Source: a virus
DNA length: 38,800 nt
IMG/VR virus record: IMGVR_UViG_3300006920_000097
Location: 1-38,800 of that record
Reading direction: 5' to 3' (one strand)
This document shows, piece by piece, positions 18,202 through 24,957 of this stretch. Each line of letters opens with the position of its first letter. Position 1 is the first letter of the stretch. A program made the position numbers and the translations under genes. The notes below the pieces were generated by a model. It was given only the letters and a program-made list of their open reading frames with translations, was not told the DNA's origin and searched no databases.

Positions 18202-18294
18202 TTCTATTCTATCCATATTGTTATTATTCCAACAAACGAGTAATTCATTATATAAACTAATCGGTATTGAGATATCGAAATCATCCTTCAGCAT
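18136..18294 (-). CDS. Chimeric 52-aa frame created by tandem duplication
   Basis: An ATG at 18294 inside the end of the upstream gene opens a 52-codon frame. Its first ~26 residues (MLKDDFDISIPISLYNELLV...) equal the start of the downstream 17970-18149 gene with one change (D for N at residue 7). Its last ~22 (EATKGKLKVALELAKEEDNA...) equal the end of the upstream 18281-18478 gene with one change (L for A). The ribosome site (AAAGAAGAAG) is slightly weaker than that of the downstream copy. Mismatches between copies are mainly synonymous or conservative in these frames, hinting that the chimera is translated and kept. It could also be a recent by-product with no function. Confidence 0.45.
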   Translation of the reverse strand: MLKDDFDISIPISLYNELLVCWNNNNMDRIEATKGKLKVALELAKEEDNAEG

Positions 18295-18346
18295 TATCTT
18301 CTTCTTTCGCTGCTTCCAGTGCTACTTTCAGCTTTCCCTTGGTAGC
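18202..18346. repeat. 145-bp tandem duplication, right copy
   Basis: Second copy of the unit, exactly 145 bp from the left copy (for example the minus-strand stop TCA at 18136 and 18281, and the start CAT at 18147 and 18292). The right copy holds the authentic end of the 18281-18478 gene and the start of the chimeric frame. Because 145 is not a multiple of three, the duplication joins two different reading frames. Confidence 0.9.
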
Positions 18347-18478
18347 TTCTGCTACTTTAAGTAATGCTTTCGTATCTTCTGGACGTGGACGTTTGCCACG
18401 ACCAATAGTAAACCCATGATCAAGGCCTTGTTCATATGCTGCTTGTAGTAGCCACTCTAGGTCATCTTCAACACTCAT
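18281..18478 (-). CDS. Small hypothetical protein (65 aa)
   Basis: An acidic N-terminus (MSVEDDLEWLLQAAYEQGLD) leads to a basic patch (IGRGKRPRPED) and a Lys/Ala/Glu-rich helix ending KEEDNAEG. AAAGGG is spaced 8 bases before ATG 18478, and the start overlaps the upstream stop by four bases (ATGA). No family recognised and no catalytic motif. Its 3' end is inside the 145-bp duplication, so the terminal ~22 residues are also encoded in the chimeric frame. It belongs to the run of small genes downstream of the RNA polymerase, a place where phages often keep host-interaction proteins. Confidence 0.6.
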   Translation of the reverse strand: MSVEDDLEWLLQAAYEQGLDHGFTIGRGKRPRPEDTKALLKVAEATKGKLKVALEAAKEEDNAEG

Positions 18479-18744
18479 GATAGTAGCCCTTTCTTAGCCA
18501 TAAGTTCTTTAACTTCGGCTCGTTTTGAATCCCGTTGACTATTAGCCATCTTCTGAGCTTCCCGATGAGTCATCCCTGAATCTTGGAATGCTTTAACATC
18601 ACGTTCGAATACATGATCAATCATCCAATAGTTAAGTTGTGGAGTATATGCATACTCAGGTGGAACTCCGAATTCATCGACATAATCTTCATCTGAGATA
18701 TCGAATCCTTGGAGAGCCATAAAGTTATAGTTTTGTTTATCCAT
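18475..18744 (-). CDS. Hypothetical protein (89 aa)
   Basis: The start at 18744 is preceded by AAGGAG and overlaps the upstream stop by 8 bases; the end overlaps the downstream start by 4. The first half is acidic and aromatic (FDISDEDYVDEFGVPPEYAY), the second helical and basic (MTHREAQKMANSQRDSKRAE). I do not recognise a domain. Tight coupling on both sides places it in the same transcript as the T7-like RNA polymerase. Function unknown. Confidence 0.65.
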   Translation of the reverse strand: MDKQNYNFMALQGFDISDEDYVDEFGVPPEYAYTPQLNYWMIDHVFERDVKAFQDSGMTHREAQKMANSQRDSKRAEVKELMAKKGLLS

Positions 18745-19081
18745 TTTTATTCTCCTTATTCCAGTTCTCTTTCTTCAGATGTTCTGGTTGATTGTTAGTT
18801 GGATTAAGCCACGAATATAGTGACCTCAAATTGAAGACTAGTGTGTCTGCCCGTCTTACTTCGACAAGGCGGTTAATATCGACGTTCTCAGTAGCTAGAT
18901 CATTCAATATGGACTTAATAATCCAACCATATCCCTCTCTGTACAGATTAAACTCTTCACAAGTAACAGTTGGTAATCCCTGCCACTCTGCTTTGTTACG
19001 CCATTTCTTCCGTAGTCCTAGTTCAATTAGAATGTTTGTATTAGGTTTCTCTTCCATATAGCTACTCTTTTTCGTCCCCAT
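18737..19081 (-). CDS. Hypothetical protein (114 aa) downstream of RNA polymerase
   Basis: The frame is open well into the polymerase gene, but the first ATG after the polymerase stop is at 19081, so I take 114 aa. No strong ribosome site precedes it. An internal ATG at 19057 has AAGAG at better spacing and is an alternative. The protein has a basic segment (LRKKWRNKAEWQGLPTV), a middle helix, and ADTLVFNLRSLYSWLNPTNN near the end, followed by a Lys/Asn-rich tail. No family recognised. Confidence 0.55.
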   Translation of the reverse strand: MGTKKSSYMEEKPNTNILIELGLRKKWRNKAEWQGLPTVTCEEFNLYREGYGWIIKSILNDLATENVDINRLVEVRRADTLVFNLRSLYSWLNPTNNQPEHLKKENWNKENKNG

Positions 19082-19088
19082 GTATTGT

Positions 19089-21467
19089 TTAGGCAAAGAA
19101 GTAATCGGATTCTCTAACAGATGAGATTGAGAGATTTCCTCTTGCTGGTTGTTCAACTGTGAGTCCTTCTTTGTTTGATAAGAGAGTTTCTTCAATCTCG
19201 TCATAGAAATTATCCTTTTCATATATTGCGATAAATACCTCTTTAGTTACAAATAACAAGTCATCAATGTCTGAGGCGTGTGTTGCAAATGCGTCGTGTA
19301 CTGCTGCGAATGATCTTTCCCAGTTATCAATAATGATAGCCATATGCGCTGCGTCCATAGAGTGTACAAAGTTAGGACTGATCCCACTCATGTAACCCTT
19401 TACGTTAGGCATTTCAGTTCTTTCGTAAGCTACGTGGTTGATACGTCCAACCCCGTTTATAGTACCCTTACATTTTATTGACCGTTGTATAAAGTTCTCA
19501 TAGATAATCTTGAATCCAGATGGAGATTCCCACCTGATTTTATTTGATCCATTACCTTCAACTAGTCTAGATTCGTATGTAGATTGTTCGTTTACTAGTT
19601 TAGATAGTTTCTCAAGTTCTTCATCAGTCTTATCTTTCTTATACTTCAGTTCTTTCAGTTCTTTCTTAAGTGTCTTATAAGCCTTAGCTGCGACCTTACC
19701 ATCCTTAAAGATAGTGTATGAACCAATCTCGTATGCAGCAAGACGCTGAAGGAACGACATTGTTTCTAATGGTCCCGGACAGACCTTATTGATCGCTGTT
19801 ATCAGATTGTGTGCTAACTTGTTACAATCTTCTACTGTTATACCATACTTAGTTGTGAAGTCTTCCTGATAACAATCAGCGTACATATTAGTAGCCATCG
19901 TTTTCTCACCAGCACTATATGCTCGTGTCATAGATCCACGTTTACTAATACCTTTTCTAATATGCTTCATTGGCATAGCCTTAGTTTCGAACCAATCAGG
20001 TATTAGTTTTATCAGAGACTTTGCTGTTGATACATAGAAGTCTTTCTGAATCTTAGATGGTATAAGACCTACTAGTGATCCTGTTTTAGAATCCTTTGAC
20101 ATCGCACCTAAGTGCTGCCATCCGTTGTTACTCCCATCAACCTGAATAGGTAGTCTTGATAGGTGTCCATCTGGATCACTAAGGTACTTAACCCATTCAA
20201 CACAACAAGCATAAAAGATAACTGGTTTCTCTGCATCCATAGGTATGTCTTGTTTATCAACATAATCTATGATCTCATCCAGATTGTTCTCTGTCCAGTT
20301 AGCCCTATCATTCAGTGTCATCTTATCCACAGAGATTGTATCTAGGCCTTCTTCTTCTAGGTACTCTTTGTAATCTTCTTCACACCAGTCTGGTAGTTCA
20401 TCTATTGAATACGACTTATTGAATGAACTCGCTGTATGAATTGCAAGCCAATACCTTCCTCTGTCAGTTATCTTCTTTCCATTAGAGAACTCTATTAGTC
20501 CTCTGGCTGCATCTGTTCCTTGGAAGTTAAAGAAGCTTTCAACATAGTAGAATCGTCCACGATAGTCTAATTCTAGTGTTTGATAGAACTCTGATTCTAG
20601 TTTTAGTATTTCAGCTTTTTGTATTGTGTATGTAAATGCAGTCTTCTTACTTTGATTCTTTAGAGCTATTAGTTTCTTATTCCAAAGCTCTGCTTCTTTT
20701 ACATACTTCTTTTTCTTCGATTCAACATCAGCACTAGGTTTACCCTTTGCTCTATTTTCTGCCATTCTCCAAGCATAATACGTATCATCCATACGTTTTT
20801 TATTACCTTCAGATGGAATTTCTATTCTCCCCTCTTTGATAAACTTATCCTTGTTTTTGTTTATAACTTCTAGAACGTCTAGGTTGATTCTTAGTGGTAT
20901 AGCTTGAAGTTTAGTTACTGCTGATATATGCTGTGATTCTTTTAGATCTTCCCATTCTTCTTTTGTAAACTTATCTCTCTTCAGGCAAGACCTTGATGCA
21001 GTCTTAGGGCTATCAAATGTTCCTCGTAAGTCTTTCCTAGACCTTACTAGTGGATACTCAGATAACTCTGACCATCTAGATTCAAGGTGTACTACATAAG
21101 GAGCCTCTCGGCTATGCTCTGAAAATGCAGGATCTCTGTATACGTTTATATATGATAGTGTGAATAAGGCTTCGATGAATAGATCACCTAGCCTTACTCT
21201 TTGATCAAATGGGGCTTCGTTATCCCCCATCATAGAGAGAACACGTTGCCCAATAGAAGTTGAGATTTGTGTTAGCTTAGCCATCCCCGGTATATCACTC
21301 CGGTTCATACAAGACATAATAGATTGAATACAAGCATTTATGTAATCATCTAGATCATTGTCAGACTTATCAAATCTCAGTATAGTTGCACCAGTCCCAC
21401 CAGATCTTCCTGTGTCTGGACCGATTCTATCTATTTTCTTTTGGATATAATCTTTTATGTCCTTCAT
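19089..21467 (-). CDS. T7-type single-subunit DNA-dependent RNA polymerase
   Basis: A 792-aa protein (T7 gp1 is 883). Motifs in order: DYRGR at 301-305 (T/DxxGR); motif A VDGSNNGWQHLGAMSKD with D444; motif B region KRGSMTRAYS with K509 and Y517; SPNFVHSMDAAHM at 697-709; motif C VHDAFATHASD with D725; and the C-terminus ESDYFFA, like the T7 FAFA end. In motif B the residue at the T7 R627 position is Lys505, with Arg504 beside it, and the usual Gly after Tyr is Ser. AAGGA precedes ATG 21467. The N-terminal ~290 residues are divergent, as usual for the promoter-binding domain. It should transcribe middle and late genes. It is distinct from the putative virion polymerase at 14269-17823. Confidence 0.95.
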   Translation of the reverse strand: MKDIKDYIQKKIDRIGPDTGRSGGTGATILRFDKSDNDLDDYINACIQSIMSCMNRSDIPGMAKLTQISTSIGQRVLSMMGDNEAPFDQRVRLGDLFIEALFTLSYINVYRDPAFSEHSREAPYVVHLESRWSELSEYPLVRSRKDLRGTFDSPKTASRSCLKRDKFTKEEWEDLKESQHISAVTKLQAIPLRINLDVLEVINKNKDKFIKEGRIEIPSEGNKKRMDDTYYAWRMAENRAKGKPSADVESKKKKYVKEAELWNKKLIALKNQSKKTAFTYTIQKAEILKLESEFYQTLELDYRGRFYYVESFFNFQGTDAARGLIEFSNGKKITDRGRYWLAIHTASSFNKSYSIDELPDWCEEDYKEYLEEEGLDTISVDKMTLNDRANWTENNLDEIIDYVDKQDIPMDAEKPVIFYACCVEWVKYLSDPDGHLSRLPIQVDGSNNGWQHLGAMSKDSKTGSLVGLIPSKIQKDFYVSTAKSLIKLIPDWFETKAMPMKHIRKGISKRGSMTRAYSAGEKTMATNMYADCYQEDFTTKYGITVEDCNKLAHNLITAINKVCPGPLETMSFLQRLAAYEIGSYTIFKDGKVAAKAYKTLKKELKELKYKKDKTDEELEKLSKLVNEQSTYESRLVEGNGSNKIRWESPSGFKIIYENFIQRSIKCKGTINGVGRINHVAYERTEMPNVKGYMSGISPNFVHSMDAAHMAIIIDNWERSFAAVHDAFATHASDIDDLLFVTKEVFIAIYEKDNFYDEIEETLLSNKEGLTVEQPARGNLSISSVRESDYFFA

Positions 21468-21475
21468 ATTATTCC

Positions 21476-21673
21476 TTAGATTGGTTCAACCGCATAGGTT
21501 GGTGTTGGTAAGTCTACCATCTTCATATTATGTGCGTGACGTAAGTGCATTTTGATTCCTGTGAACCTCTTTTGACATATGATGCATTTCGTCTTTCCCT
21601 CATTTAACTCTTTACTTAACTTCTTCTTTTGAGCGGCATTCCACTCGTCCTCATTTTGACCTATGTATGCCAT
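21476..21673 (-). CDS. Small C2H2 zinc-finger-like protein
   Basis: A 65-aa protein coupled to the primase-helicase by TAATG. The second half has CIICQKRFTGIKMHLRHAHN: Cys-x2-Cys, then His with His-x-His spaced as in a C2H2 finger. The N-terminus is acidic then Lys-rich. It lies between the primase-helicase and the RNA polymerase gene. A DNA- or RNA-binding role, perhaps in modulating transcription or replication, is inference from the finger and position; I cannot assign a known phage family. AAAGG is present 12 bases before the start. Confidence 0.6.
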   Translation of the reverse strand: MAYIGQNEDEWNAAQKKKLSKELNEGKTKCIICQKRFTGIKMHLRHAHNMKMVDLPTPTYAVEPI

Positions 21674-23460
21674 TACAAGCCAATCCTTTCTCTCATAACC
21701 TCGGGTGATATATTGTCAGCTTTACTGAACAGTTCATCAGCCCTTTCTTCTTGTGTTAATGATGCTGATTTTAATCTACGTGTCTTACCATCATAGTATG
21801 CAGCACCAGCGTCACCAGTTTTACCTGTGAATCGAGCTTTCAGTACCCTGAAGTAGATTGTATTCTTTTCACGTTCATCTGGATCAACCATGTTTCTTGA
21901 GAATGCAATGATATCGAATGAGATCTGTTTGATAGATCCTGATCCCTTGATGTCATCCATAGATGCCATGTGACCTTCTTCGAAGCTCTTACCACCAGAA
22001 CCTGATTTACGTAGGTGTGAGATAATTCCAAGCCATACCGGGAATTGTTTTACTAGTTTCAGAAGATCAGACATCATCTTATCTACTGCTTCATTCCCTG
22101 TTAGCCCATCGTTCCCTTCCGATACTGCGATAGTGATGTGGTCAAGAATAATGTGAGTACAGCCCATAGCACAGAGCGCCCGTAGTTTCTCAATAAGTGA
22201 ATCATCACCGACCGAACCTTGGTGGTCGAGGATAATAACTCTCTCTGATGCAAATAGTTTCTCAAATGCTTTACGTTGTTCACCTTCATCAATCTCCCCT
22301 TCTGTGTCTTGGAAGTTTGTTTCCATCTGCATCTCAATGAACTTCTCTACTGTCTCACCAACATCCTCTTCTAGGCTAACAATACCAAGTTTATTTTCAT
22401 CATTTTGTGTAATGTTGATCATAATCTCTTTTGTTACAGTTGATTTACCAGCACCAGTACCAGATGTTAGGAGTACAATCTCACTTTGACGCATACCATT
22501 TAGTTTTAGGTTGATCCCTGATAGGCAATCTGGGTATGGTTGGGATTTAGTTTCTTTACGCTTCTTGAAACGTTCCCATAGTTCTTCACCCTTTACGAAA
22601 CCTGCAGGTGTGTATGCTTGTGCATTAAAGATCTGGCTAATGATATAGTCAGCTTTTTCTGCCTTTAGAGCATCATTGGCATCCTTGTACTTCTTACAGC
22701 CTACTAGGTGTGCTTTTGGTCCAATGGCCTTTGCATATCGCTGCATGGTATCTTCACCAGCGCCATGTTCATCTTGGTCTGGCCATAGAATGACTTTGTC
22801 AAATGACATAATCCAATTTAGATTATTGATGAACACCTGATCTGCTTTAGAGTTGTACAATGATACTACAGGAAACCTGCGTCCACCATACTTCTGATCG
22901 TATGCTTGTTGAACTGCACATGTATCATCTTCGCCTTCGGTGATTACAAGTATTTTACCACCTGCTTCAAATAGATGCTGCCCGAATAACATACAGTCCT
23001 TTCGGTTCATGATTTGAGTATCACCATGCATATAGAACTGTTTCTTTTGTATTACTTCACCTTTATCGTTTAGTTTCTTATCGATCTTTTGTTTAAAAGC
23101 TACTACTTTGTTATCTCGTAGCCATGGATAATACCTGTGATCAGGCTCTCCATCTTCATTCAATGTAGATCGAACTCCGTAGAACTCATATATTGCTTTA
23201 TATATGTTCCTTTCCTTTGATCCTCTGATTGGCAGATCGTTAATCTGATTCAAAGTCTCAATGATTTCTTCGAAATCTATCTCTTCCATTATTGTATTAT
23301 TCCGTGTTCCCTTGTTATCTTCATAGAAGTATGTCTTATCACATGCTCCGAAGCAGGTCCAATGATCTTCGTAGTATCCTACTGAATCACTGGAACCACA
23401 ATCTTCACATGAATGACGCCCTCTAAGAAGTCTCGGGTTTGATATCGTTGGGTTCATCAT
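21673..23460 (-). CDS. Primase-helicase (T7 gp4-like)
   Basis: From ATG 23460 the protein is 595 aa (T7 gp4A is 566). An upstream TTG at 23502 is in frame but would deepen the overlap with the endonuclease gene. Zinc-binding primase N-terminus: HSCEDCGSSDS...HWTCFGACDK (Cys18, 21, 36, 40). Toprim-like primase core: VITEGEDD (~174-179) and ILWPDQDEHG. RecA-like helicase: Walker A SGTGAGKST (~333-341), CTHIILDHI (Walker B-like, D440), then GSIKQISFDIIAFSRN (motif 4/arginine region). It makes RNA primers and unwinds DNA 5'-3' at the fork, working with the gp5-like polymerase. The zinc domain would be lost with any start further downstream. Confidence 0.93.
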   Translation of the reverse strand: MMNPTISNPRLLRGRHSCEDCGSSDSVGYYEDHWTCFGACDKTYFYEDNKGTRNNTIMEEIDFEEIIETLNQINDLPIRGSKERNIYKAIYEFYGVRSTLNEDGEPDHRYYPWLRDNKVVAFKQKIDKKLNDKGEVIQKKQFYMHGDTQIMNRKDCMLFGQHLFEAGGKILVITEGEDDTCAVQQAYDQKYGGRRFPVVSLYNSKADQVFINNLNWIMSFDKVILWPDQDEHGAGEDTMQRYAKAIGPKAHLVGCKKYKDANDALKAEKADYIISQIFNAQAYTPAGFVKGEELWERFKKRKETKSQPYPDCLSGINLKLNGMRQSEIVLLTSGTGAGKSTVTKEIMINITQNDENKLGIVSLEEDVGETVEKFIEMQMETNFQDTEGEIDEGEQRKAFEKLFASERVIILDHQGSVGDDSLIEKLRALCAMGCTHIILDHITIAVSEGNDGLTGNEAVDKMMSDLLKLVKQFPVWLGIISHLRKSGSGGKSFEEGHMASMDDIKGSGSIKQISFDIIAFSRNMVDPDEREKNTIYFRVLKARFTGKTGDAGAAYYDGKTRRLKSASLTQEERADELFSKADNISPEVMRERIGL

Positions 23461-24016
23461 CGGCTGGTTTATCTCTGCAGTTATCGTTATGCCATCTTGC
23501 AAGGTTAGCTATATCACATGTAATGTCACAGTGTTTACATGTATCCTTTGGTAGTAAGTAAGCTTTCTTACGTAGTTTCTCCCGAGTACTTTCTGCAACA
23601 ATCTTTGGCGGTAAGAACTTAATTGCTCCGATTGCCTTGTTGTAGTATTTCCTCGTTCCGCATAACATTACATCTGTCAATACATTCATATCGTGTTGAA
23701 GCTTTGTCTCTGTAAATGTTAGCTCTGCTTGTGTCTCACATTCACATAATGTAATAAAGGAGAATTTATCTTTCCCCAGCTTCTCAATATCTTCATTCAG
23801 TTCTGCTGATGATCCTGTGTAAGATCGCCAAGCCATCTCCTTGAATTGTTTCCGCTTACGCTTCTTACCTTTCAACGGTGGCAGTGTCAGTACTGAGAAG
23901 TATTTCTTCTTACCAATGTATGCTCTTTGTGTATCATTATTCATGATTAAGTATATGAAGCCTTGGTATTTACTAGGCATCATCTCTCTGTCGAATTCCC
24001 AATGACCATTATCCAT
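23423..24016 (-). CDS. SegE-like GIY-YIG endonuclease with C-terminal zinc finger
   Basis: A 197-aa protein. Residues ~17-105 form a GIY-YIG-type nuclease: GFIYLIMNN...AYIGKKKYFSV, LPPLKGKKRKRK, then WRSYTGSSAELNEDIEKLGK, a pattern shared with T4 SegE-like proteins. The C-terminus holds CKHCDITCDIANLARWHNDN followed by Cys, a Cys2-His-Cys finger typical of this family. The start overlaps the exonuclease stop by 8 bases. The gene may be a free-standing homing endonuclease, or may serve the DNA-degradation/junction role that T7 assigns to gp3, whose position it takes between exonuclease and primase. The second possibility is inference. No endonuclease I-like gene appears elsewhere in the window. 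Confidence 0.75.
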   Translation of the reverse strand: MDNGHWEFDREMMPSKYQGFIYLIMNNDTQRAYIGKKKYFSVLTLPPLKGKKRKRKQFKEMAWRSYTGSSAELNEDIEKLGKDKFSFITLCECETQAELTFTETKLQHDMNVLTDVMLCGTRKYYNKAIGAIKFLPPKIVAESTREKLRKKAYLLPKDTCKHCDITCDIANLARWHNDNCRDKPADDEPNDIKPETS

Positions 24017-24749
24017 TCAACCAGTCCTCATATTTGAACTCGTCGTCAGGCCACCTTCGCATATACATAAGGTTAGTATTTACTCTTAGTTTGTTTTCCC
24101 AAGAGTCTCCAAATTCACCTTTGTACATTTCGACTATTGTACTCATCATTCCTTTTCTATCTTTGTTACCTACTGCTTTCGCAGCTTTTACGGCTCCAAC
24201 GTTAGTGATACACTTAATATTATCTACTACATCACCAGTCAATAGTTGACAAGCAAACTTGAAGTCTCCCTCTTCTTGTTCAATGAAGGTCCACTTCTTT
24301 TCTTCTGATAGTGGTTTCTTTTCATTACCACCATAGTTAAAGTGTGTTCCCGGAATCTGTAGTAGGTCTTTATCGATACCAGCTAATACCCAAGGTATAC
24401 CCTCTTGAGTAGCTTCCCATGCCCATGCTCGTACTTGATCATCTGCTTCCCATCCATCGCATCGTACAGCACCTTGATTGATCGCGTACTCATGTACCAT
24501 CTTTAATTTACGTCGCATATTTTCTTCTATAGGCTTTCGTTGAGCCTTGTATTCTGGATCGAGTTTTTCTCGGAAATTATTATATCCCTTTACAGCCACG
24601 AATACTTCATCAGCAAACGACTGTACTTTGATATAGTCAATCTTCCTATCGTACCTCTTTAGGACTTCTGCATCCCTTACTCTATCACCATATGCGCTTG
24701 TGTAGAGTATCGAATCCGCATCTATAAATACGTATCTTTTATCTGTCAT
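24009..24749 (-). CDS. 5'-3' exonuclease (FEN/T7 gp6-like)
   Basis: A 246-aa protein. Metal-binding acidic residues occur in the expected order: YVFIDADSI (D10, D12), DGWEADDQV (E101, D103, D104), LAGIDKDLLQIPG (D126, D128) and LTGDVVDNIKC (D173, D176). A helix-hairpin-helix-like segment follows (TNVGAVKAAKAVG). The enzyme removes nucleotides and flaps from 5' ends, removes RNA primers, and in T7-like phages degrades host DNA and makes ends for recombination. It lies two genes downstream of DNA polymerase, as in many podoviruses. AAAGG precedes the ATG. Confidence 0.92.
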   Translation of the reverse strand: MTDKRYVFIDADSILYTSAYGDRVRDAEVLKRYDRKIDYIKVQSFADEVFVAVKGYNNFREKLDPEYKAQRKPIEENMRRKLKMVHEYAINQGAVRCDGWEADDQVRAWAWEATQEGIPWVLAGIDKDLLQIPGTHFNYGGNEKKPLSEEKKWTFIEQEEGDFKFACQLLTGDVVDNIKCITNVGAVKAAKAVGNKDRKGMMSTIVEMYKGEFGDSWENKLRVNTNLMYMRRWPDDEFKYEDWLNG

Positions 24750-24761
24750 AAATCCTTTCTC

Positions 24762-24944
24762 TTATTGTGGATTGTTATATCCGTAATCTATTGTTCGCCA
24801 TTCATTATGCACAATGTATTCATTGTCTTCAAATGTCAGGAACAGTTTACCTGATTCATAATGGTGGTGTATTAGTATATCACAATCAATTTCTTGTCCA
24901 TTTCCACTAATGTCAACAAATATAAAATATTTATACTTATTCAT
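24762..24944 (-). CDS. Hypothetical protein (60 aa)
   Basis: The frame extends into the DNA polymerase gene, but the first internal ATG just after the polymerase stop gives a 60-aa protein starting MNKYKYFIFVDISGNGQEID. It is beta-rich with a His triplet (ILIHHHYE) and ends GYNNPQ. The ribosome site is weak. I do not recognise a family. It lies between DNA polymerase and exonuclease, with 13 bases on each side, so it is probably translated from the same transcript. Role unknown. Confidence 0.5.
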   Translation of the reverse strand: MNKYKYFIFVDISGNGQEIDCDILIHHHYESGKLFLTFEDNEYIVHNEWRTIDYGYNNPQ

Positions 24945-24957
24945 TTTGTTTTGTGCA

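Noticed and set aside
18057-18346. The tandem repeat considered as an attachment site, origin iterons or CRISPR-like array.
   Set aside because: Only two 145-bp copies, no spacers, no integrase in the window, and the repeats are coding; a gene duplication explains them.
19082-19222. Longer version (161 aa) of the gene after the RNA polymerase.
   Set aside because: The extension lies within the polymerase coding end; the first ATG after the polymerase stop (19081) fits the operon packing better.
23461-23502. TTG start at 23502 for the primase-helicase.
   Set aside because: It would overlap the endonuclease gene by 80 bases and lacks a ribosome site; ATG 23460 keeps the whole zinc domain.
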